From contig JAFYYV010000030.1 of the NCBI GenBank assembly GCA_017557405.1, positions 1-49,332 of the forward strand: DNA of 49,332 nucleotides, given 5' to 3'. A program made the position numbers and the translations under genes. The DNA is from Prevotella sp. (GTDB taxonomy: Bacteria > Bacteroidota > Bacteroidia > Bacteroidales > Bacteroidaceae). How positions within the stretch are numbered: the first letter of the stretch is position 1; each line of letters opens with the position of its first letter. Shown piece by piece: positions 43,118 through 49,332 of this stretch. The notes below the pieces were generated by a model. It did not search any database, was not told the origin of the DNA, and saw only the letters and a list, made by a program, of their open reading frames with translations.

Positions 43118-44413
43118 TCAGCGTTTCGCCTTGAACTCCTTGATAGCCTCGTTGATGTCCATCTTGCTTCCATCCTTGAAAGCGACGATGTGTGAAGCCG
43201 GGAACTTGTCAAGCAACTGCTTGCGCAACCTATAGATTTCGTTATAATTGGTCGACGAACCCACCGTATATATATAATGGTCGCCATCCTCGATGCGCTC
43301 CACCCCACTCACACCTTTGAACTGGCGGTCGTTGGGTCCCAACTTGGCCGATCCCGCCATGATCTGCACCTTGAAGACAGGCTGGTTGCCTGCACTATTC
43401 TTTGCGCCGGTCGAGGTAGTCGGTTTTGTAGTGTTAGTGCTTGTGGCAGGCTTCTGAGCGGGCTTGGCGGTGGCATTATCGCGTTGCGGGGTCTCTCGTT
43501 GGGCAGCCTCCTTTTGCGACGACTCACGCTTCGCTTTGGCAGCAGGCACCACGGGCGGTTCCTCACTCACCGATTCTACATCCGACTTCGGAACAGGCAC
43601 ATCCTCAATCTTGTATTTCACAGGCACATTGTCAAAATACTTGTTCTTGTATTTGATGAAGGCATTCAATATGCCTCGTGCATACTTCGTGTACGCGTCT
43701 TGCGAGTTCAGAAAACGCTCTTCGTCGGGTGTGGAGATATACCCCAGTTCCAACAGGCAACCTGGCATCGAGGTGAGTCGCAACACAGCCAAATTATTCT
43801 GATGTGCACCCATATCGTTTCGACCCGTAGCCGAACAGATATTGCGTTGCATGAACCGCGCCAACTCGATGCTACGCTCCATATTCTTGTCTTGGATGAT
43901 CTCGAACATGATGTTGCTCTCGGGCGAATTAGGGTCAAAACCCTTATAGGTCTGCTTGTAGTTGTCCTCCATGTAGATGACAGAGTTCTCACGCTTTGCC
44001 ACCTCCAGATTCTCCTGTATTCCCTTCTTTCCTGTCGTCTCACCACGTCCGAGGGTATATGTCTGCACGCCTCGCGCGATTTTCTTGTTAGGCAGGGCAT
44101 TGATGTGGATGGAGATGAACAAGTCAGCCTTGTTACGATTGGCAATCTCTGCTCGTTGCCACAACTCCAGGAAGCGGTCGGTCTTGCGCGTATAGACCAC
44201 CTTCACATCAGGGCAATTGCGTTCCACCATCTTTCCGAAAGCCAACGCGTATTTCAACGTGAGATCCTTCTCCTTCGAGATGGCGCCCACACATCCGGCA
44301 TCACGGCCACCATGTCCCGCATCGATGACAAGAGTAAACCGATTGGCCGCACCTGTATGGAGCACGACCAGCATCAGCATGGCTGACAATATGAACAACA
44401 AACGTCTGAACAT
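43118..44413 (-). CDS. N-acetylmuramoyl-L-alanine amidase (Amidase_3) with SPOR-like tail
   Basis: The 431-aa protein has a signal peptide (to about residue 23) and an Amidase_3 domain with all zinc and catalytic residues: His34 (DAGHGGRD), Glu48 (SKEKD), His103 (SIHINALP) and Glu222 (LLELGYIS). A low-complexity linker rich in Thr, Ala and Lys follows. The C-terminal domain (FKVQIMAGSAKLGPNDRQF to about residue 425) resembles SPOR domains that bind denuded peptidoglycan at the septum. It cleaves peptide stems from glycan strands, probably during cell separation. Confidence 0.92.
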   Translation of the reverse strand: MFRRLLFILSAMLMLVVLHTGAANRFTLVIDAGHGGRDAGCVGAISKEKDLTLKYALAFGKMVERNCPDVKVVYTRKTDRFLELWQRAEIANRNKADLFISIHINALPNKKIARGVQTYTLGRGETTGKKGIQENLEVAKRENSVIYMEDNYKQTYKGFDPNSPESNIMFEIIQDKNMERSIELARFMQRNICSATGRNDMGAHQNNLAVLRLTSMPGCLLELGYISTPDEERFLNSQDAYTKYARGILNAFIKYKNKYFDNVPVKYKIEDVPVPKSDVESVSEEPPVVPAAKAKRESSQKEAAQRETPQRDNATAKPAQKPATSTNTTKPTTSTGAKNSAGNQPVFKVQIMAGSAKLGPNDRQFKGVSGVERIEDGDHYIYTVGSSTNYNEIYRLRKQLLDKFPASHIVAFKDGSKMDINEAIKEFKAKR

Positions 44414-44438
44414 ATATCGGTTTATTCCTTATTTTCTG

Positions 44439-44446
44439 CAAAAATA
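44439..44446 (-). promoter_or_regulatory. Amidase gene promoter -7 box
   Basis: The minus strand reads TATTTTTG, matching TAnnTTTG. The leader to the ATG at 44413 is about 20 nt. The -33 element is poor. Confidence 0.4.
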
Positions 44447-44474
44447 GTGATTATCTTGCGAAAACCGCCAACAA

Positions 44475-44858
44475 TCACTTAGTTTTATCATTTATTAAAT
44501 GTAATTCCACGGTGGCTCCCTCTCCACACGCGCCCATAGGCGGATTTTGCTTGGTCAGCTGGATGGTGATCGACGTGATGGCGGGAAAAGCCTCCACGAG
44601 CCTCTCTCCGATGCGCCAAGCCACCCGTTCCAGCAATTGGCTGGGCTCGTTCATCTCAGCTTTGACGACATCGTACATAGCCGCATAGTTAAGCGTATCG
44701 GCCACATTGTCCGACAGGCAAGCCGACGAAACATCGTAACCCACGCGAATGTTCACGACATAATCGTTGCCCACCTTCCGCTCTTGCGGAAGCACACCAT
44801 GAAAAGCATGGAACCGCAGGCCGTCAAGGCTGATGTAGCTTTCCGTCAGACGCATCAT
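44475..44858 (-). CDS. folB: Dihydroneopterin aldolase
   Basis: The 127-aa protein has the FolB length and motifs: ISLDGLRFHAFHGVLPQERK near the N-terminus with the FHGV segment, DTLNYAAMYDVV, the LLERVAWRIGERLVEAFP helix, and a catalytic lysine in LTKQNPPMG. It cleaves 7,8-dihydroneopterin in folate synthesis. Its start overlaps the stop of the upstream gene by 4 bp (ATGA; a second ATG lies at 44855), which suggests translational coupling. Confidence 0.92.
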   Translation of the reverse strand: MMRLTESYISLDGLRFHAFHGVLPQERKVGNDYVVNIRVGYDVSSACLSDNVADTLNYAAMYDVVKAEMNEPSQLLERVAWRIGERLVEAFPAITSITIQLTKQNPPMGACGEGATVELHLINDKTK

Positions 44859-45388
44859 AGAGCTTCTTCGGTTTCGTTGCTACCATCGGCGGTGTACTTC
44901 TTCAACGCACGCTCCACGCCCACCTTCCACGTGTTGATGCTGTCGCTACTCAACTCGAGCGACGACACCAGTTTCACCACGTGTTCAATCGGCATTCCAT
45001 AGCGCAACACGCCCGAAATCAGCTTGGCGTAGTTCCAATATTCCTTGTTGAACTTCTCCGACAAGCCCTCCACGGTGGTCTTATAGCCACGCTTGTTCTC
45101 GAATTGGAAGTCGTATCGCTTGGTACCGTCTTCGTTCACCTGCTTGATGATCTTGCCCTTCGTGACTGTCTTGGGCAGCACGATGCCCTCCTCGTCATCT
45201 TGCAATCCCGTGAAAATCTCATAGGGACGTCCGTTGAGCAAACCCACGAAGGCCACCCATTTCTCTTTGTTGTTCTGGAATCGAACCACATCGCACTCCA
45301 ACTCCCGAGGACGAACCTCCACCACCTGTATGCTGGCAGCCGAGGCATTGGTTGTGCTTTCCGCACTACTGCTTTTCTGATTGTCCAT
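44855..45388 (-). CDS. Stand-alone domain like the C-terminus of B12-dependent ribonucleotide reductase
   Basis: The 177-aa product starts MDNQKSSSAEST. After a low-complexity leader it reads RPRELECDVVRFQNNKEKWV, then FVGLLNGRPYEIFTG, KRYDFQFENKRGYKTT, YWNYAKLISGVLRYGMPIEH and INTWKVGVERALKKY. This pattern recalls the C-terminal region of NrdJ-type (adenosylcobalamin-dependent) reductases, here without the catalytic barrel. Cysteine pairs typical of the redox tail are missing; the only cysteine is in LECDV. It may be a regulator or assembly factor for a reductase; that is inference. The promoter at 45413 excludes the longer start at 45445. Confidence 0.75.
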   Translation of the reverse strand: MDNQKSSSAESTTNASAASIQVVEVRPRELECDVVRFQNNKEKWVAFVGLLNGRPYEIFTGLQDDEEGIVLPKTVTKGKIIKQVNEDGTKRYDFQFENKRGYKTTVEGLSEKFNKEYWNYAKLISGVLRYGMPIEHVVKLVSSLELSSDSINTWKVGVERALKKYTADGSNETEEAL

Positions 45389-45412
45389 AATAGAAATATG
45401 TTTTTGTTGCCA

Positions 45413-45420
45413 CAAAAGTA
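45413..45420 (-). promoter_or_regulatory. Promoter -7 box of the NrdJ-tail/folB operon
   Basis: The minus strand reads TACTTTTG, matching TAnnTTTG. The leader to the ATG at 45388 is about 20 nt. Confidence 0.5.
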
Positions 45421-45533
45421 CAATAATAAATTGAAAAATCGTCAATTACTGCAAATAATTTGGAAAAAAACGAACAGAAAGTTTCCCGTTTGGGAAAATT
45501 CCTTTTATTTTGCAAATAAAAAAGTTCACTCTT

Positions 45534-46298
45534 ATGAAGAATTTACTCACACGCAGAACCATACGAAAATACACCAGCCAGGAGGTCAGCGATGAACTGC
45601 TGAACCGTCTGCTCACAGAGGCTGCGCGCACACAGACAATGGGAAACCTGCAACTCTATAGCGTTATTGTTACCCGCTCTCAGGAGATGAAGGAGAAACT
45701 CTCGCCTGCCCATTTCAACCAACCGATGGTCAAGGAGGCGCCTGTGGTGTTGACCATCTGTGCCGACTTCAATCGCACTAGTTTCTGGGCTACCTGTCGG
45801 AAGGCGACACCCGGTTACGATAATTTCCTGTCGTTCATCAACGCCGCCAGCGATGCCCTGCTCTACACGCAGACGCTCTGCAATCTCATGGACGAGGAAG
45901 GTCTGGGCTATTGCTACTTAGGCACCACCGTCTACCAACCCCAGCAGATTATCGATGCGCTCCACCTGCCCAAGCTCACGATGCCCATTGCAACGCTTAC
46001 CGTAGGATGGCCTGACGAGGAGCCAGAACTATCCGACCGCCTACCTATGGAGAGCTTCGTGCACCAGGAACGCTACAACGACTACTTGGCTATGGATATC
46101 GACAAGTATTATTACGAAAAGGAGCATCTGCTGGAGAACCTGCAATTCGTGCGCATCAACAAGAAGGAGACGCTCGCACAGGTATTCACCGACATCCGCT
46201 ATACTCACCGCGACAACGAAGCCATATCCAGGGAGCTCGTCGATGCTCTCATCCGACAAGGTTTCCTTCCTTATACCATAAAAAGGGGGCTCGTTTAG
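45534..46298 (+). CDS. Nitroreductase-family FMN oxidoreductase
   Basis: The 254-aa protein begins MKNLLTRRTIRKYTSQEVSD, the usual RRTIRKY FMN-binding start of nitroreductases. It continues with ARTQTMGNLQLYSVIV, EAPVVLTICADFNR, and GLGYCYLGTTVYQPQQIIDAL before an IATLTVGWPDEEP motif. It resembles the NfsA/FRP-like subgroup, which uses NAD(P)H to reduce nitro compounds or quinones; the true substrate is unknown. The C-terminal 60 residues, charged and helical (DKYYYEKEHLLENL), extend beyond the core. An upstream in-frame ATG at 45510 is less likely. Confidence 0.88.
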   Translation: MKNLLTRRTIRKYTSQEVSDELLNRLLTEAARTQTMGNLQLYSVIVTRSQEMKEKLSPAHFNQPMVKEAPVVLTICADFNRTSFWATCRKATPGYDNFLSFINAASDALLYTQTLCNLMDEEGLGYCYLGTTVYQPQQIIDALHLPKLTMPIATLTVGWPDEEPELSDRLPMESFVHQERYNDYLAMDIDKYYYEKEHLLENLQFVRINKKETLAQVFTDIRYTHRDNEAISRELVDALIRQGFLPYTIKRGLV

Positions 46299-46299
46299 G

Positions 46300-46334
46300 A
46301 ACATTGAACATTGAGGATTGAACATTGAACATTA
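46300..46334. repeat. AACATTGA direct repeats
   Basis: Four copies of GAACATTGA/GATTGAACATT-type units follow the nitroreductase stop codon. Such simple direct repeats recur in intergenic parts of this window. Confidence 0.5.
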
Positions 46335-46357
46335 AGGCCTACGCGCTAACAATAAAA

Positions 46358-46391
46358 AAATACCATCGAGCTAGAGAGTTCGATGGTATTT
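46358..46391. terminator. Bidirectional terminator between nitroreductase and ExuT-like genes
   Basis: AATACCATCGA (46359-46369) pairs with TCGATGGTATT (46380-46390) around a GCTAGAGAGT loop. A runs on the left and T residues on the right serve both strands. The rest of the gap, to 46492, shows CAAACGAGTTTG, a small palindrome in a stretch that looks like a dispersed intergenic repeat (46415-46470). Confidence 0.75.
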
Positions 46392-46492
46392 TATGTCCAA
46401 TACTTATTGTTACCCTTCGGGCGAAGTTCCTCACGTTCGGCAGAATGCAAACGAGTTTGCTTCTGCTCTCACTTAATCGGAACTTTCAATCT

Positions 46493-47968
46493 TTAATCCT
46501 CATCAACCACAACGGGCTTGTACTTCGGAACTAGTGTCTTCATGATGCACCAACCGATGAGATAGGCAACGGCACAGAAGCAGAAGACAATCATGTAGGC
46601 GCCTGGTTTCCCTTCAAACCCTAAGAACGTAAATGCACTACCTTGGTTCTCGGCAAAAGTAAAGAGTTTCCCTGAGAAATATTGAATAAGCATCGAGCCA
46701 ATACCTCCTGCCATTGCTCCAATACCAGTGATGGTTGCAATGGTTGACTTTGGGAACATGTCGCCAATGGTAGAAAAGAGGTTGGCAGACCATGCTTGAT
46801 GACCAGCACCAGCCAAGCCAATGATAATGGCTGGCCACCATGCCGGGTCAATAGGACTCGACTCCCACATAGCCAACGGCTGGGTGAATAATGCGAAAAG
46901 CGGGAAGAAAGCAAAAATCAACATAGCCAACATACGACCAGAATAAGGATTCATGCCGCGCTTCTCCACAAACAGCTTGGGCAAATAGCCACCGAAGATG
47001 CTCACCACCGTCACAATGAGATAGAGTACGAAGATGAGCAGCTGACCCATCGTGGAGCTAGACTTGTAGCCGAACTGGTCGGAGAAGTAGGCAGGCGCCC
47101 AGAACAGGTAAAACCACCACACGCCGTCGGTCATGAACTTACCCACGATGAACGACCAAGTCTGCTTGAAAGAAAAGCACTTGAGGAAATTGATTGCCTG
47201 TCCCTCTTCGTTGGCATCCTTGGGGTCCTCTTCTGTCTCCACATCCTGATTGATATAGGTAAGCTCAGCAGCATTGACATGCTTGCTTTTATTAGGCTTG
47301 TCATACACAAACACCCAGAGAGCCATCCAAATGAAGCCCAGTCCACCGATGATGATGAAAGCCATCTCCCATCCGAAGGCTTCTGCCAGCGGCGGGATGC
47401 TGATAGGAGCAGCCAACGCACCCACCGAAGCACCCGCATTGAAGATAGACGTAGCGAACGCACGGTCTTTCTTTGGGAAATACTCAGCAGTCACCTTGAT
47501 GGCAGCAGGGAAGTTGCCACTCTCTCCCAACGCCAGGATGGCGCGGCAGAAGAGGAACAGATAGACGCTGACGGTTGCTATGCTTGTAGCAATGTTAGAA
47601 CCAGCTTGCACAGCCCTTAGTGCCGTAGTGTCTTCAAGTCCCACATATTTCAGGGTAACCCATCCGCATGCAGCGTGAAGGCATGCACCAACCGACCACA
47701 CGAAGATGGCCCAAAGATAGCCTTTTTTGGTACCCATCCAGTCGATGAACTTTCCTGCGAAGAGGCAGAACACGGCATAGAGGATAGAGAAGGCCGCCGT
47801 GATGATTCCATAGTCTGCATCGGTCCAGTGGAATTCGGGGGCGATGAAGTCCTTCCAAGTCAACGAAAGCACCTGACGGTCCATGTAGTTCACCGTTGTC
47901 GCAAAGAACAACATCGCACAAATAATCCAACGATAGTTGGTCATTTTGGAAGTTTTAATAGAGCTCAT
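46493..47968 (-). CDS. MFS transporter, ExuT-like (hexuronate or related anion)
   Basis: The protein (491 aa from the ATG at 47968; starts at 47992 and 47944 are also possible) has about 12 membrane helices. Its anion:cation symporter motifs are NYMDRQVLSLTWKDFIAP, GKFIDWMGTKKGYLWAIFVW and RAILALGESGNFPAAIKVTA with EYFPKKDRAFATS. The central loop is long and acidic (ETEEDPKDANEEGQ). Its N-terminal part closely resembles hexuronate transporters, so glucuronate or galacturonate import is likely, but no uronate genes lie nearby. It belongs to the same superfamily as the NanT-type protein at 8683-9927. Confidence 0.85.
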   Translation of the reverse strand: MSSIKTSKMTNYRWIICAMLFFATTVNYMDRQVLSLTWKDFIAPEFHWTDADYGIITAAFSILYAVFCLFAGKFIDWMGTKKGYLWAIFVWSVGACLHAACGWVTLKYVGLEDTTALRAVQAGSNIATSIATVSVYLFLFCRAILALGESGNFPAAIKVTAEYFPKKDRAFATSIFNAGASVGALAAPISIPPLAEAFGWEMAFIIIGGLGFIWMALWVFVYDKPNKSKHVNAAELTYINQDVETEEDPKDANEEGQAINFLKCFSFKQTWSFIVGKFMTDGVWWFYLFWAPAYFSDQFGYKSSSTMGQLLIFVLYLIVTVVSIFGGYLPKLFVEKRGMNPYSGRMLAMLIFAFFPLFALFTQPLAMWESSPIDPAWWPAIIIGLAGAGHQAWSANLFSTIGDMFPKSTIATITGIGAMAGGIGSMLIQYFSGKLFTFAENQGSAFTFLGFEGKPGAYMIVFCFCAVAYLIGWCIMKTLVPKYKPVVVDED

Positions 47969-48005
47969 TATACTATAGATTTGTTTAGTCAAAGCAATAC
48001 GACTG

Positions 48006-48037
48006 CAAAGGTAGTGAAAACCGAGAGAAATGCCAAA
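48006..48037 (-). promoter_or_regulatory. Promoter of the ExuT-like gene
   Basis: On the minus strand TTTG (48037-48034), a 20-nt spacer and TACCTTTG (48013-48006) form a full promoter. Transcription near 48000 would leave a short leader for the ATG at 47968. A second minus-strand TATCTTTG at 48159-48166 would give a long leader. Confidence 0.65.
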
Positions 48038-48216
48038 TAATTGTATTTATTTTTTTCTTTCGCCCTCACCTTAAGCTTGCTTAGAAGGTTGGGGGCGTAA
48101 GAAAAATAGGGAAAAGTTTTTTCCGCATTTCCGAGGTGCATCCTACGTTCGGCGAAGCCAAAGATACGAAAAAACGAGAGAATCACAAACAATATCCCTC
48201 GTATTGTATGCTTGAT

Positions 48217-49011
48217 CTATTTCGCCGTAAATTTGCATTTTGGATAATTGGAGCATCCATAGAATGGACCATATTGCCCATTTCGCATTAAAAGGCTACC
48301 ACCACATTTGGGGCAAACCCCAAAATCTATGGCCTTTTGCTTTAGTTTCTGTGCAGATTTCAGATTATCAATATGTGTCTTGTCATCTATTGTTTCTCGC
48401 ATATTATTATCTTCCAAAACACGTATGACTTCCTGACAATCTTCATTTGAAAGATAGATGGTCTTATATTCCTCTATTACAGAAAGCAATTGTTCCAAAT
48501 ATATAACCTTATGATTTGTCTCAACATCTTTAAACACTGCATCTCCAACGAAAACCACAATAGGAATCACTGGCAAGTGTTTATAGTTCTTCAAAAGTGC
48601 CCTGATTTTAGATGCGTGTCCGATTGATTGTTTCACAGGATTGTAGAACTGGTTCTTGGTCACATAGGTATAGGTTTTCCACCATTTGCGTTGATATGCC
48701 ACATCTGTTACAATAATTTGCGTCCAGTTGTCACGGGTATCATCACCATAGATTTCACCTCGATAATTCTTTGTCTCAATCGCAAATATACCATACCTTG
48801 ACACCACTATGTGGTCTATTTGTGTTGTTCCTTTGTTAGTCTGGAACACAACATCATTCAATATATGATAATCATCAGAGAGTTTCAAAAGAACCTTGAA
48901 TACACTTTGTTCCCCCTTTTTTCCTATTCTTTTGGGAGACTTGAGCCATCGTATAAAGAAGATTAGCCCAACAAAGAGCAATATATATCCTATGATTATT
49001 AGAATCTGCAT
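48217..49011 (-). CDS. NERD-domain protein with C-terminal C4 zinc finger
   Basis: The 264-aa protein starts with a membrane helix (MQILIIIGYILLFVGLIFFI). A NERD domain follows (KRIGKKGEQSVFKVLLKLS, then TTQIDHIVVSRYGIFAIETK with the nuclease-like D and ExK pattern, and NYRGEIYGD). The C-terminus is a topoisomerase-type zinc finger with four cysteines (CPKCGGSLLM, YGCSNYPKCKF). NERD is a PD-(D/E)xK relative often paired with DNA-processing domains. A membrane-tethered DNA-binding or nuclease protein is likely; the role is unknown. It has its own promoter at 49068-49099. Confidence 0.88.
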   Translation of the reverse strand: MQILIIIGYILLFVGLIFFIRWLKSPKRIGKKGEQSVFKVLLKLSDDYHILNDVVFQTNKGTTQIDHIVVSRYGIFAIETKNYRGEIYGDDTRDNWTQIIVTDVAYQRKWWKTYTYVTKNQFYNPVKQSIGHASKIRALLKNYKHLPVIPIVVFVGDAVFKDVETNHKVIYLEQLLSVIEEYKTIYLSNEDCQEVIRVLEDNNMRETIDDKTHIDNLKSAQKLKQKAIDFGVCPKCGGSLLMRNGQYGPFYGCSNYPKCKFTAK

Positions 49012-49067
49012 ATCTGTTTTTGAACATTATAGTTTTGAATATTCACAAATTGACGTTTTTCACTTCG

Positions 49068-49099
49068 CAAAGATACAAAGAAAAAAACTATCCTCCAAA
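49068..49099 (-). promoter_or_regulatory. Promoter of the NERD gene
   Basis: On the minus strand TTTG (49099-49096), a 20-nt spacer and TATCTTTG (49075-49068) match the consensus exactly. The leader to the ATG at 49011 is about 50 nt. Confidence 0.75.
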
Positions 49100-49199
49100 T
49101 TTCACCACCGCTGGCGAGTGAAAATCTGTTAACACGATAATCTTGTAGTCATATCCCTCTTCAGAATCAGGAAACTGACCACCCTTTTCTAGAGAAAAT

Positions 49200-49231
49200 G
49201 TTACAATGTTACATTGTTACATTGTTACAAT
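49200..49231. repeat. Four 8-bp GTTACAWT tandem repeats
   Basis: GTTACAAT, GTTACATT, GTTACATT, GTTACAAT lie head to tail in the last 320 bp of the window. I see no gene there. Confidence 0.7.
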
Positions 49232-49332
49232 AAGGTGGTTCCAAGTTTCCGGGATGAAATTGAGGTTGTAGATTGTCAAAAACAAGTGGTAAAAAATAGT
49301 GAGGTGTAATAATAACAATTTTATTATAATAT

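Noticed and set aside
43277-44386. Plus-strand open frame of 369 codons opposite the amidase
   Set aside because: The amidase on the other strand has all zinc ligands. The plus-strand translation has no motif.

Overview
The window looks like chromosomal DNA of a Bacteroidales bacterium, most probably Prevotella/Segatella. The evidence is the recurring Bacteroidetes -7 box (TAnnTTTG, usually TATCTTTG, often with TTTG 19-20 nt upstream), C-terminal secretion tails ending in NGKKV, a TPP-riboswitch/TonB receptor/PnuT thiamine locus, a DUF4954 protein, and a NanLET-type sialic acid route (lyase plus ManNAc 2-epimerase). No tRNA, rRNA, CRISPR array or intact insertion sequence was seen.

Layout. 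1-0.4 kb: tail of a secreted protein and a small peptide gene. 0.5-3.3 kb: a UvrD-type helicase with an embedded DnaQ-like exonuclease. 3.3-3.7 kb: a small HExxH protein. 3.7-15.9 kb, minus strand: an amino-sugar block transcribed from nagB towards GH97. It contains NagB, a degenerate NagB fused to a PIG-L deacetylase, a three-domain SGNH/sialate O-acetylesterase/Kelch mutarotase protein, a NanT-type MFS transporter, NanA, an AGE-family 2-epimerase, a creatininase-family hydrolase and a GH97 glycosidase. Together they could de-O-acetylate, anomerise, import and cleave sialic acid, turn ManNAc into GlcNAc, and deaminate GlcN6P to fructose 6-phosphate. The GlcNAc kinase, NagA and sialidase are not here.

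15.9-16.35 kb: a divergent control region with nagB and hflX promoters, a perfect FNR-type box, a LacI-type palindrome and a candidate small RNA. 16.3-24.1 kb, plus strand: hflX, DUF4954, an M16 peptidase and class I fumarase, closed by a bidirectional terminator. 24.2-27.8 kb, minus strand: TraB/GumN protein, a secreted protein of unknown function, a putative anti-sigma factor and an ECF sigma factor. 27.8-29.1 kb: a 1.28-kb non-coding region with a long inverted repeat and a seven-unit 22-bp tandem array. 29.1-32.9 kb: three surface-protein genes, one with 207-bp internal repeats.

33.1-34.3 kb: a membrane-bound AraC regulator. 34.3-37.8 kb: TPP riboswitch, thiamine TonB receptor and PnuT. 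37.8-40.3 kb: RhaM and a BtuB-like TonB receptor. Several dispersed repeats sit between and inside these genes, in frame. 40.3-45.4 kb, minus strand: dnaA, a divergent candidate structured RNA, an MCE/MlaD protein, an amidase, FolB and a stand-alone domain resembling the C-terminus of B12-dependent ribonucleotide reductase. 45.5-49.0 kb: nitroreductase, ExuT-like transporter and a NERD/zinc-finger protein.

The best candidates for something undescribed are the 22-bp tandem array, the small RNA under the FNR box, the structured RNA opposite dnaA, the degenerate NagB-deacetylase fusion, and the triple-fusion sialate enzyme with its creatininase and GH97 partners. All functional calls come from reading motifs by eye; no database search was run.
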